Positions 42,291-54,387 of a DNA stretch of 64,000 bases are shown here, one piece after another (the stretch's first letter is position 1; every line of letters begins with the position of its first letter). The position numbers and the translations under genes are program-made. Under the pieces are notes generated by a model. That model worked only from the letters and a program-made list of their open reading frames with translations, was not told the DNA's origin and did not search any database. The stretch is taken from positions 29,454,064 to 29,518,063 of the forward strand of contig OZ026840.1 in assembly GCA_964023205.1 (NCBI GenBank), in the 5' to 3' direction. Source of the stretch: Lutraria lutraria. Its lineage: Eukaryota > Mollusca > Bivalvia > Venerida > Mactridae.

Positions 42291-43295
42291 CCTTTTCTTA
42301 ATATATCAATCAAAGCCAAAAGGGGAGACAACTACACCAACTTTATGTCAATCTGCTTTAAGGTTACTTCCCATGTTACAGAATAATTTGGGCTTCCTTG
42401 AATTCATATGTGTTACGTGGGTTTATTACTTACATATTTCCGAAGTTATTGCTTAATCTCTAATACGAATTTAACTTATCTCTTGTCATTATATTAGTTA
42501 TCTATAGTGTAAAGTTAAACAACATGTGGTGTTTCATCCGCATTAGAAATACTGTACTAGTATGTGCTTTTTTCTCTCTCGATGAATACTTTGAATTTGA
42601 ATTTAACAAAATCACCAATCTCTCAACCCTAGTGATATCTAGATATGTGACAATGTTTTAATCTTTATCTCGTGAAGTAAAAACAAATACGGGCAGTAGT
42701 TCACTTGTACATTTTGGTAGAATTAGTATTGGTGCTTAGTAACCGGACCATAGAATGCATGATCGTTATGATGTGGTGCTACTAATAAGAAAGTATTCGA
42801 TGTGGAGGTTTGATAAAAAGAGATTTAATATACTTCAATATGGAATTAAGTGATATTTAACTATGTTTCGAGATAACATGTAAACTCATTAAGTAGTTGA
42901 TCCAAACACAATGCGGACAATCAGGGTTTATAAGTTGAATATACCAGTTATTATATATGTAAAACTTATTTCAAACTCCATATTACGATATTATTGGTAT
43001 CTTAACTTAATCCTCGGGTTTGTGTTTTATGGTTTCTTTCTATATCATTTTGCATAATACGTTTACAATCATGGTTGTTTTGTGGTTGTGTATACAGTAT
43101 GGGATATGATGAACTTCTTGTATAAGCGGCTTTTAAAGGGAAACTTTATAATAGCGTTAAACTTACCTGTGTTATCTTGTGGTAATGATGAAATTAGTAA
43201 TTTGTTCAACTTATTGAATCGGGTTAGAAACAAAAAAGCCGACACATATTGCACATGCCTATAGCAAATGTCTTTATTCTTATTGTGATCCACTT

Positions 43296-43511
43296 TTATT
43301 CCTGCTCAATTATGAGAATATCGTCATGTACGTCAGATAACGACTTATACTGTTTTACCCATTGCTTCTGATACATTTTGATCAACAACACACTTAACGC
43401 TTTAAAGATGTGTCCAAGAGTTGCCATTCCGCACAAAATCAAAGCACTGAGACTACTGTCAGAATTACAATGCAATAATTCAAAATGGACATAATCATCC
43501 AATATATCCAA
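43296..43511 (-). CDS. Unrecognised possible terminal exon
   Basis: After a possible acceptor (GATACAAG), an open frame reads LDILDDYVHFELLHCNSDSS, then SLSALILCGMATLGHIF, then QYKSLSDVHDDILIIEQE and TAA. AATAAA hexamers lie in and just after the stop region on the minus strand. No ATG precedes it. A 25-bp part (43438-43462) matches the 44-bp satellite at 24 of 25 bases, which weakens the coding case. Possible upstream donors on this strand lie near 44566, 45280 and 45476, but no coherent protein joins them. I do not recognise the product. Confidence 0.3.
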   Translation of the reverse strand: MDILDDYVHFELLHCNSDSSLSALILCGMATLGHIFKALSVLLIKMYQKQWVKQYKSLSDVHDDILIIEQE

Positions 43512-43619
43512 CTTGTATCATAACTGCAATCGGTAGAGTTATACAGCCAACGCTAATGTATGGATATGAGGCGTCACGCTTTGGTCAATACACAACTGGG
43601 TGTATAACTATAGAAGCTC

Positions 43620-43655
43620 TCGCTTCGGTTTTGCTTAGAAGCAAAACCGAAGCGA
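43620..43655. repeat. Perfect 17-bp inverted repeat hairpin
   Basis: TCGCTTCGGTTTTGCTT, two bases, then its exact inverse. No similar sequence elsewhere in the window. Confidence 0.9.
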
Positions 43656-44029
43656 AAAAACGCGCAAGTTTCTTTGCACTTATTGTAGTCTTTTGCACTT
43701 TGTTAAATAAAACTAAACTATTAGTATTCGAACAAAAAACGGAGGTAAACGTAAATATTTATAACATTTAGTATTTAACCATGTACATTAATCTGAATGG
43801 TTTTCATAATAAAGGGAGGTAATAATTGCACTACATTTTTGTATATCTCAAAAAGTAGCAAGGCTAGGTATGTATTTCTTTCTTCCATTTTAAATCATAA
43901 ATGCTAAACTTTATATGTACTGGGAAAATAAAATCTTTTGTACATTCGAGTACTCGGATAAAAACGACTCAAACCTGAAAATCGAGTACGAATACTGGTT
44001 ACCTCTCTGATCGGTTGATCTAAAACTTA

Positions 44030-44225
44030 ATAAATCAAAATACTAAAAGTATTCATGGAGACAGAATTTACATAATTATAGACATGCATTACAATATATC
44101 GGGAACTAGTTTAACAATTGCATGTCGGATGTAGATAAACGTAGAAATTTGGACCGCATCATAGTACACGCGCGCCGAGCGAGTGACGGCTATGAAAAGC
44201 TGAATTATCATTTAGTTTACAAAGT
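44030..44225 (+). repeat. Dispersed repeat, family Q
   Basis: AATCAAAATACTAAAAGTATT, ATCGGGAACTAGTTTAAC, CGCGCCGAGCGAGTGACGGC in family order. 44230-45500 otherwise shows nothing I can support as a gene. Confidence 0.7.
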
Positions 44226-45529
44226 GTTAGTCTGATATAACTTTAGATTCCAGATACGTGACATGCTATACTTCCGAGTTCCTCAATTTAGCCCGGAGGA
44301 ATTCTCTAGTTTGCAGTTTTCACTAATAAAGTGTACCATGTGTTCCATTGTCTTGTTCATTGTCAAGTTATAAAATACTTAAATTTGTAACCAGACTTGC
44401 ATAATTTATGATGTTTAATTTAATACTCTGTTTTATCTACATTCTTAGATGACAACAACAATAAATGAGAAGTACATGTATGTAATATTTCATTTTGATA
44501 TCAGATTTCTTGTTCGGTCTGTTAATCATTGACCCGGACTCGCGGATCAAATTTGATCGACACTTACCTGCTCGAACTTCAGAACTAGCGTTATAAAATC
44601 AATAAATTAAATTCATTGATACAAAATATCAGGTAGTTCTAAATACAACTACATGAAAATATGAATTATATGGTTTATATTTCTGTATACTCTTAGCTAA
44701 TTAATTTTCACTTCATGAAAACAATTCATCGTCCACTTAAAAAGGGATAAGGGTTTTCATTTAATGACGGGAAATCTAATCATGAAAAAAAAGCTATAAA
44801 TTTTCGTGGAAATGCTTTTTGTTTTTCTGATATTCTTCTGGTCCCATCATACATGTACATTTCGAAAATTTATTATTTTTGCGCTTGGTTAAGGATAATA
44901 TCGGTTTTCATTTGGTACTTGTCCATCTAGCTTTAATGTTGTTCAGTTAGTTAGTTTGACATATCCTAAAAACACGAAACTACTAACATCATTCAGGGGG
45001 CGTTTCTCTTCAAACGGATATCTTGAAAACGAAAGTAGAATTGTTTTTAATATCTTCTGAAATCCGCCTTTAGTTGCTTTAACTTTCGATTAAGATTTTA
45101 TATGTGATTAAAAAAATATAAACTTAGCACTTTCATACCTACTAATGTTCGTACTCAATCTGGCTTGTGATTATGCACGATTTATACAAATATCTTCAGA
45201 TATTTCAACATAAGATATTTGATCAATGAAAATTTTACAAATAAATACACATTCCGACGAAACAAAAGGAAATAATTACCTGTTTTAAGTCACAATCTGT
45301 CCTGATATACGATGCACCTAATGCTTATGGTAGGTCCAGTTTCGATTATGAAGCGAACGTAATATAACAGACCGCGTATATTCTGCACAAAGTATAAAGG
45401 TACAAAGTTTTATCATTATCACAGTCATGTACATTGTACAAATATTCATACATACCTGCTGCTCAGATAGTTGACCACTTAATTATCTATAACTTTTAAA
45501 ATTCGAGGGTGCTGATAGCATTTTAGGTT

Positions 45530-45707
45530 TACAGTCAAACCTGTGCTCGCAGTCACATCCGATTGAAAACCACCCTGTGAATAAAGATTATTCTTTGAAA
45601 AATTGTAAGTGATTATTTAGAACCAACTTAGCTCTGAAAAATGGCCATCTGTCCATTAAGGCCACATTTTGTCAAGTGAGGTCTTTGTGAATAGGCTTGA
45701 CTGTATG
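45530..45707. mobile_element. Palindromic MITE, family M
   Basis: TACAGTCAAACCTGTG ... TGAATAGGCTTGACTGTA with TA at both ends. A further fragment lies at 45990-46085. Confidence 0.8.
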
Positions 45708-46513
45708 TATAACATTGATATACTTTGTTAGCTACGTGTTGGTTTGCAGCGAAGTAAATAATTTGAATGTTCTAATTTGTAACATATTGAAAAATATATA
45801 GATAACTCGGCTTTCAAACAAATACAAAACAACCCTAGTTAACTGACACCTTGATATAAAGATAAGCATGTATACATGTATATAGGCGTAAATCAGTTTT
45901 TGTTTATGGTTATGCCTATACGCGCATTAGAAACAGGGTAGGTAGGTAGGTAGGTGGACAAATTTTGTTTTGCATTATTTCTTATTATTCTTGAAAAGGC
46001 CTTTGAGTAAAGGTCCCCTTGTGGAATACAAAATGTGGCATTTATTGACAGGCGGTCTTAATTCGGAGGTCAGTTTGTTATAAATGTGACGGTTTTTTAA
46101 GATTATTATTATTATTATAGTGGTACTCTGATTGGCCCATGCTCGGACAGTATTATATTGTTTTTACATACGGAACATTTCTGTAACTTGGCCGGTCTTA
46201 TCGGTAAAGTTGTCTCCCTTGAAAACGTCTTATCGATCACTCCGATAACGTTTATCGATAAACTGACTTACTATAGATCTATATAGGAGTTGTCTTTTCA
46301 TAGGGAAATAGCGTCAATGTTCCGCACGATTAACGATTATCCTTGTTAAGGAGCAGAAAGGTAAACAAGTGGGATATTTCATCAGGTCTAATCAAACATA
46401 GGGTCGATGGAAAATTAAATTATATATATTAGGTAGGATAAGTTGATTAACCAGAATCAAACATATTTTATGTATTAAGAAGTACACATCTAAAAATGTA
46501 ATTGACTAAACTA

Positions 46514-46946
46514 TTCTTTAAATATGTTTGTGAAGTTGGCGGCCTAACGGCCTGGCGGCGTAAAGTTGGTGGCCTAGCGGCCTGGCGGCGTGAAGTTGGC
46601 GGCCTGGCTGCGTGAAGTTGGCGGTCTGGCGGCCTAGCGGCCTATAATTTTATACACCCGATCGCCAAGAAATGCATCAAAATCACGTTCTATAAGCATT
46701 AGAAACTATTTTGGAAGGGAAAAGTCGAAAAAAAATCGCTTCATCGTAGGAACGCAAATGCCGAAAACTTTGTTTTTTCTCCGACCCGGAATATTAAACA
46801 CCCAATCACTCAGAAATGTTTCATTAGAAACTATTTTGGACGGAAAAAGTCGCAAAATTTCACTTCATCATAGTTACCCCGCTAGGCCGCCAACTTCACG
46901 CCGCCAGGCCGCTAAGGCCGCCAACTTCACAAACATTCTTTAAATT
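46514..46946. mobile_element. Fold-back element with GC-rich 26-bp tandem arms
   Basis: Left arm: GTGAAGTTGGCGGCC repeated with CTAGCGGCCTGGCGGC variants (46529-46640). Right arm: the inverse (46878-46930). Flanks CTTTAAATATGTTTG and CAAACATTCTTTAAA extend the palindrome. The centre has two diverged direct copies of TTAGAAACTATTTTGGA. Confidence 0.8.
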
Positions 46947-47099
46947 GTTCATCAATAAATCAAACTTCTATTTCTCCATGACTCATAACTGTGAATGTGT
47001 ATGAATAAGATTGTATAAGTATAATTGTTTCTACAAGTGAATACATGGGCTTTTATTATATTTTTCTGAAATAACTATCCATTATATAGTAGTACTTGA

Positions 47100-47530
47100 C
47101 TATTTATGCACTAACCCTTCTCGAAAAAACGCTCACTTATTTACCAAAACTGTGTTTTATTGTGATTTTTGTGTGTTTTTTCTGAGTTAAAGTTGGTTTT
47201 TGTGGGTCTAAGTGAGTTTAAGTTGTTTTTTTCTTGGTGAAACTGTGTTTTTAGTGTGTCTTTCCTCAATAAGTGGGTTTTCCTGAGTTTGTTTCTTGTA
47301 TAAGTGTGTGTTTGTGTGTCAAAAGTGCGTCTTTTCTGTATGTAGTTGGTTTTATTTGGCAGAAAGTGCATCTTTTGTTTCATATGTTAGTCTTTTATCA
47401 AAGAAGTTGGTATTTTGTAAATTGAAAGTGTGTTTAAGTGTGTTAAATTGGGTCTTATGTAAAAAGTTTTGAAGGATGCAATACAACATAAAGACTCACT
47501 TTAACACACTTTTTTGAGAAGTGTGTCTTT
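47100..47530 (-). repeat. Degenerate simple repeat, inverted partner of 61610-62255
   Basis: GTGTTTTTTCTG, AAGTTGGTTTTTGTGGGT and AAGTGAGTTTAAGTTG motifs repeat with no fixed period. The outer edge reads ACTAACCCTTCTCGAAAAAA, close to the inverse of the outer edge at 62238-62256. The open frame on the minus strand here is compositional. Confidence 0.75.
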
Positions 47531-49400
47531 TGTTTTATTGTTGCATCTATCATACATGTGTTTTTCTGTAGGACTAAGATATTGTGCGATATCTTTTATT
47601 ATCAGAACATATAATTATTAAGTATTTTTGAACAAAAGTTACCATATAAGAACAATGGAGTATACATTAAACACAAGTTTGAGTTATAACATCAACTGAG
47701 AAATTTTTTAAGTATGTTCTTTCGTAGTTTTGACAAAAAAAATGAGTCTATATTGTGTTATAACTCAAACGCGCTCATTGTAAACAAGGATTTCATACTT
47801 ATTCTGTAATATATTTGAATCAATGATAGGCCTAACAATTAATGTGCTAAATAAAATAGGTTGGTCCAATTTCTTAAAACTTAGGCCAAATGTGCTGCCC
47901 GACATTGTTGTGGAACCAACAAGTACCAAACTAACAGATATGTCAAAAAGAATAAAACCAATGCCTACCTTTTAATGTTAAATAGTGACACTATAGATGC
48001 TTTATTTTACATGTGTATACTTATGGTATTCACAGAATAAATAAATATCCATAATCTCATATACATATAACGACCTGGTTTTGCTATAATAGTTAAAAAA
48101 GTAAAATAATATTTTAAAGTTAATATTTCGAGATTAAATATCATACTTTAATACCAAGCAACAAAAAATCTAACCGAACGCGCAAAATTGTGATTTACGG
48201 CGATAAATACTGCAACCCTTTATCGACTTTTCCTTATCAGCGTTAACCATCTCTTGTGCATTGCATTGGTACGATATGATACAATAATTTGTTATAAAAT
48301 ATCTTACAAGATATCAAACCTGGGCGTGGTTTCAATTACTGAACCATAAACATTTGCGATTTTGATTGGCTATCAAAATTAAATGGGATGCGTCAAATTT
48401 GTTGATCTCATGAGACGATAATGATCCGACACAGTTATTGGTAATTACCCAGCTTAAAAAACACCGTGTCATTTTTTAATTAACATTGCCGTATTATCTG
48501 ATGACGGATTTCAAAGCAGTTTTCTTTATTTTGTAGCGGAAATCTTAATCTAGGGATCCCTGTCTCAGACATTTGGTACTTGTTTTTATTTTTTTATCAA
48601 TGGCGTATTACATAATAAACAGCGGGGTATTTAAAAATCTGAGGCACTGTTTCCTGAATTATACATTTATAGTCATTTTAAGGCTATTTGTTGTAATATA
48701 TTCTAGTATACAGAGTAGTTATCGTTTTTTTTTAATTACGTGCGATATTGGTTTGTACAGAGACATATAATTGTATTATACGTCTCTGGTTTGTAGAAGA
48801 CCAAGCCAATGTAATATTTGTATAACACTTAATTTTACATATTCTAACTTTTCTGATTAAAATATGTATCAGTTCATGTAACAGTGAACAAGAAAAAGTA
48901 TTTTCCTAATTCTATATACAAAGATACACACACTTAGTACACATAGTTTAAGGTTAACATTAACAAGGACTGTACGTGTGTGTTACGCAAGCATATAATA
49001 AGTCTTTGACATTAAAAAAAAAACACAAAAAGTCTATCAACTTCAAAAGCAACACATATTATGTTTAAATTTCATTTCATTTCTAACCAAATTCAGAAAT
49101 TATACATACAAAAGCATGAAATATTTTTTGTTTTATTTATACGTTTTTCCGTAAGATACGTCGCCGTGTGACTATCGAATACCGGAATCGGACCGTATAG
49201 CATCGGCGTTTATTCAAGACGCTCCCGAGCACCTTACTGATCTATTTTCTGTATTTGTTTTATTTTAAGTATAAAAGCAGATAATTAACTCCTACAATAT
49301 AACAATGTATAAATTTAATTATACATTCATTTTATATTCCTATCAAAAATAATATAAGAAACTCGTGTGCTTCCGGGAGACGACGATCTCGACTTTCCAA
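47530..49400. other. AT-rich DNA without recognisable features
   Basis: No exon, SINE or clear TIR element found. A few short inverted segments occur (for example around 47515). Confidence 0.5.
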
Positions 49401-49403
49401 TAG

Positions 49404-49438
49404 CCCATAATCCTTTGCGGCATGGTGACTTCCGGTTT
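49404..49438 (+). promoter_or_regulatory. Promoter-like module (left copy of a perfect 35-bp inverted repeat)
   Basis: CCCATAATCCTTTGCGG followed by CATGG and ACTTCCGGTTT. The first part resembles the ZNF143/SBS site, and ACTTCCGG is the ETS core. An exon with donor TAG|GTAAGT ends about 95 bp downstream at 49532. The exact inverse is at 55988-56022. Confidence 0.55.
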
Positions 49439-49439
49439 A

Positions 49440-50834
49440 CTTCCGTGTTTCACAACATCGGCTTTACAAGTTTACAAAACGATCACTGATAACGATAATT
49501 CTTAATGACATAACGAACCAACTACATCGTAGGTAAGTAGTGGCTTTAAGGTATTAATTACAGTTTAAATATTTCGCTGTCAATTGTTTTAACAATATAT
49601 TACGGTCTCCAAATTCTACATTCAAGTGGGTGGGGTAAATCAACGGTATTTAATTTTTCCCTGAATAGTCTATTATTAATTTTACTGATTAAAAATGAGA
49701 GGCTGTGTCTTCTAACAATGTTAAATGATGTAAAACTACATAGCTGGATGATTTATTTTTAAAAAATCGTAACAGCAGGCACAATATTATATAGAAGATG
49801 GCATTAATTGTAAAGGTTAAGGGTATATACATATATAACTATAAGGCCCCACCTGAATTTTGTGGGTTTTGACTTCTGGTTTGTGCTCATTTCACAAACT
49901 GTTATTTTTTTGTCTCTTTGACAATAGTGTTAATTTTTGTAAAAAATAAGTGAAATGTTAAATACTATATATTATTTTCAGAGGATGGACATTCCTTCTA
50001 CTACCTGTTCACCAATAATTGTTGGTGGATCAGTCGGGGCTCATTGCTAGGCGATACAATGCACAAGGGCTCTGCACCGAGATGTGTGGAAGTTGTCATG
50101 TTATTGTTTTACCGAAGGATGAGAAGCAGAATAAAAGCTGGCTGGACCAAATAAGACGGGGTGTCATCTATACAGATATATGCTAATGGGAAAACCATTT
50201 TGAGCCAGATATTCCTTTCCGGGTTTGCTCAGCAGCACATTTGTTGAAGGTATAAATTTGCATAGCTCTCTGATAAAATCATCAAAGAACATCAGTACAA
50301 AACAACTTCAAATTATTTCAGTTTAATTTTTAAATGTTAGTAAAAAATGTTCCAAATGAATGATACAATATATTTTATTCATCAGTTTCTATTTTAATTA
50401 TATGTGCATGGTACGAAATTGTGCCACTAAAAGTGAAATAGTGATTGAATTTATAGTGTCAACTTTAAATTTGTGTTTTGCCAATGACTATACTTGCATT
50501 CCAATAAACGCAGTGTAAATTATCATTTTGACTGTGAATTTTACTCTATTGACATGGTTGCTGATATGCTATCATTATTTGACGTTTCATGAAATCAAAA
50601 TATGGTACTATTAGTCTATTACAAGGTATTTTTCAAAGTAATTTAGTAAATAATATTTTAATTCTACAACCAGTATTAGGTCAAATAAGTGCGCAAAGAA
50701 GAGTTAATTTGGCCTTCAAAATATCGTGTTTGGTAATTCATATTATTTGTAAAGCTTCATTCTGTTTATTTTTTCCAGGTGTACAGACTTCACCACAGTC
50801 CAATATGACTCATCTGAGTGACCAGTTCAAATAG
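49440..50834 (+). pseudogene. Degenerate THAP-domain gene
   Basis: Three exons fit: about 49440-49532, 49982-50249 and 50779-50834, with GT..AG signals; the last junction is in phase (AAG G|GT). Exon 2 reads LCTEMCGSCHVIVLPKDEKQ, then KSWLDQIRRGVIYTDIC, a TAA, then WENHFEPDIPF. This matches the THAP zinc-finger pattern (C..C ... H.FPKD ... W...IRR ... IC...HF.PD). The in-frame stop at the IC..HF step and a frame change upstream show decay. The spliced frame ends in exon 3. THAP domains bind DNA and occur in host factors and P-element-like transposases; which one this was cannot be told. Confidence 0.5.
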
Positions 50835-51328
50835 AAAGTACAGCGGTCACTACATTTCCCAAAATCATGGTTGATGATTATGTTAAACTAGACACTTTCA
50901 ATCCAGATTATAACTGCAGATGATCCTAGGTTGAGTGACTTGGAGTCAAGCAGTTGAGACTGGAAAAACATTAAGGATAGTTTTAGTTTTAAGGCAACCT
51001 ACCAAATTGTGCTGTTTTGTCACTATGTGCAATCATGAAATCGAGAACAAAACCAACAGGTGTGAATTACTGGAGAGGAAAAGCAACCAGCACTTTAAAT
51101 TAATTGCCAACAGTGTATTCCAGGAAATTTCATTGTAGACATAGTACAAACTTTTGATTCAAGTGTTGTTTTTTCAGTACTTGGATGAACATTCTGTGCT
51201 CAGAGTCAATTATTCGTGTGTAAGGTTGCATCGTAAATTTGTATTGATTTATATGTGTTTGTTAAAGATTGTTCCGAGTCAAGTGAATTGATATTAGAAA
51301 TAATTAACATCACATAGTTATTATATTT

Positions 51329-53563
51329 GGCCTGGTGCACAAATTATGGTGCATTTCCTTAAATTTGACTGTAATGACTCAGTTTTATATAAGTTGTGTA
51401 ATATAAGCTTTTAAAGGTTGACGTTTTCTTTCAGTATGTACATTCCTGCAGATGTGCAAAAAAAATCAGGATGATATCTTCACATATGAAAAAAATATGA
51501 CACTTCTGTGTTTGCCGAAATGAGCCATTTTTGCCTGTAATGAATTAGCATATAGTTTTTTCACTTTTTTAAAATCAATGCAGTTGTTGGAGTTGGAAAG
51601 TAAAGTATTATGAGACTTCTAATTCAATAAGAAAAATTAAAGCGGGTTGATCTGATACCCTATATTTTAACAGGGATTTATTGGAGCGATTTTATAGCCG
51701 AAATTCGGTCATATTCCCATTGGAAAATAGTATCTTTTTTTCCCAATTCACAGACAAAAATTCCCAATCCCCCCTCAGAATTCTTTTTTTATCAATTTTA
51801 TAAGTTCATTAACATAACTATTGGTATTAAATAAGTTAAAATTGTTGCTATACATTTTTTCCCAATTTTGATTAAACACTGCAAAAACTACCAATCCCAA
51901 GGGTATGGGTCAAATTCCCAAAATACTGAGAAAAAAAACTGTATTAAGATACACCCACAGATATTGCAGATATTTTGAAAATCTGAAAGGTGGGTAGCTG
52001 TTATGGTCTTAAAATTACAACAACCCATATTCCCTATAGTAAGGAATTTTTTAAGCGTCGATAGAGGTATAACTCACTTCTGTGACAAAGTTCAAGTTAT
52101 TTACTTCAATATTCCATAAAATCTAATGTTTAAAAAATATGGTTTATACTTAAAAAATGCCTAAATTTAAAATACTGTGAAAAAATAACACCATATTTTC
52201 TGGGTAACTTACTGATGATCTAGTCAAATCTTTATTATAAATTTTTGATAAAAAAAACAACAAAATTTCATCCCAGAGTTTGGCAAGCCTTTGAAGTTAA
52301 ATCCAGTGGCCACATTAGATGTTAATCAGTGCAATTATCAAAGGTCTTAGGGAGTAAGTCCCAGAACAGTAGGGGGTCCTTAGATATCATCAAAAACATG
52401 TGTCACCAAAAGTTTTATGGTCATACATTGTTTATTGCAGCTGACAAGTATGACACTTTTCAAGACTAATATATACCATCAGATAAGATCAAATAATGAT
52501 AAATCAATTGTTCATTATGATAAAACAATGTGTTTGTAAAAATGAATTGCCAAATGCAACATGAAATTTACATGAAGAACAAAATAAAACAAGAAATTAT
52601 TAATTTGTGTCCTCAATTATAAGCTTAATAGCAAAAGAATGATAATCTAAACTGCAAAATATCTTACTTAGAACATTTTTTTAGGTTAATTAATTAATGC
52701 TATAATTAAGTGATGAGTGAAAAGAAAGATAATTTAAACAGCAAAATAAATTAATAAGTTCATTAATTAGTGCTATAATTAAGTGATGAGTCGAACAGGT
52801 GTCAAATCAGTGTAATAAAATTAACAAAAAATATTTTAATATAACTTTATTCTTCTAAATGTTAATAAAGATGAAGATGTGTTCTTGTTAGCTACTGAAA
52901 TAATGTAAGAACTGTAAACTAAGCATGATATAAGTACAAAAAGGGGCAGTCAATGACTTAAACTCAATACAGGACCTGCCTATCAACTGTGTAATGTCCA
53001 TCCCCTTAATGTAATATCTGTCCCCTTTCATTAAAATAAAAAAAAAATGCTTTGAATATAAATTAAGAATGAAAATAACTGTTTTTGTAAGTTTTATGTC
53101 TGTATATCTGTTACTTCAGTGAATTACAGCTTTTTAATGCTAAAATGGCAGTAATTATATCTTTAGATTTAACACAGGAACGAATGCTAGTTTTTTCCTA
53201 TTTATGTGTTATTTTCAACTGCTTCATATTTCTGAATAAATGATTTTCCTCATGAAAAAGACGATGTATATTGAACTAGTATGTACTCAAATAGTATGAA
53301 ATAAGGACAGTTGAAACTTTCTTTGTTTTCTGGTTATACATTTAAAAAGGTGTAATGCTCCTGTCAGTAATGTCTGTCCCCAATCTGTGTCTATGAACAT
53401 CCAAGAAATAATAAAAACCAGAGTGAAAGTTATCTTTTCATTACTGGGTTGTGTTTCTAGATGGTCTAGACTTACTTATAAAGCGGAAAAATACAGAAAA
53501 TTCAGTACTTTATTTTTTGGTCCTAATGCTAACTCAAATGAACCATAGTTTGTGCACCAGGCC
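51329..53563. mobile_element. 2.2-kb element with GGCCTGGTGCACAAA terminal inverted repeats
   Basis: GGCCTGGTGCACAAATTATG at 51329 and its inverse ending at 53563 share about 28 bp with few mismatches. The interior is AT-rich, has TTCCCAATTC-type repeats near 51740-51920 and no coding frame. Confidence 0.6.
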
Positions 53564-54387
53564 ATATATACGAGTTGATATATAATTATAATTAAATATA
53601 TAATTTTTTATACCTGTTGAAATGACAAGAAAATAAAGTGTATATTTATTGATTTAACTCTATTTAATAATCTTACTATTGAATTATAATTTCATCCCCT
53701 ACTTATGGGGGAGACATTCCGTAATGTGCAATCTGCCACACTATGTTTTCTACAAATTTATTGTGTTCTTTATGACCCTGAGTCTTCAAATTTCACTACC
53801 GGTAGTTGTCTGGTGTTATGTAAATGATCACTATTGTTTTTAGGGTCATAGGTCACAGTGACTTGAAGAGCAGAAACCGGTTCCTTATTCAGTCTGTGAA
53901 ATTAAGGTTTGAACTGAGGTTGTCTGAAACAGAACTTTTAGCTGCTTTTTCTATGATTATTAATGAAAAGTTGGTTGTCCGAACCAAAATTTTAGGTTCT
54001 CCAAATGTAAAATTGGTTGTCTCGGACAACTGCTAATTTTGCAGACTGCTTATTACTAACAGTCTAACATGTATGTCGGGCAATACCATTTAGTTTCATA
54101 GGGCGATCAGAAAAACACACTGCCATAATAAGGAACAGTGGAAATTATGATCTGCACGGGTTGCAAAGACATCAGTATTTGCCACCGGAAGGTGAAGAGT
54201 TAAATGAGGAACATTCAGTAACAAACTTGATGTAAAAGTAACATATTTATTAAATATAAATTCAACCTACAAGTTAATTGAGACATTGTTCCGAATCTAT
54301 AGTATAAACATGAAGGAACCTTCTTGTGTACAATGATAGTATGTATAATGTACAAACAGATTTACGAACTCAGCCATGAAATATCTG

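Larger units (their letters stand above)
41340..42960. repeat. Tandem segmental copy lacking the B-box coding exons
   Basis: 41340-41735 matches 36560-36945 and 41745-42960 matches 40140-41360, in the same order and orientation. The roughly 3.2 kb between those two source blocks, which holds the B-box coding exons, is missing. Shared landmarks include AGATAATGTGGTTCGTA, GAAAGTAGGAATT..GAT and GCAGCGACA. Confidence 0.8.

Noticed and set aside
43620..43655. Rho-independent terminator
   Set aside because: A bacterial feature in a clearly eukaryotic window; the following A-run is not a T-run on the relevant strand.
47141..47383. 80-codon Lys/Asn/Thr-rich frame
   Set aside because: Arises from the simple A-rich repeat; composition only.
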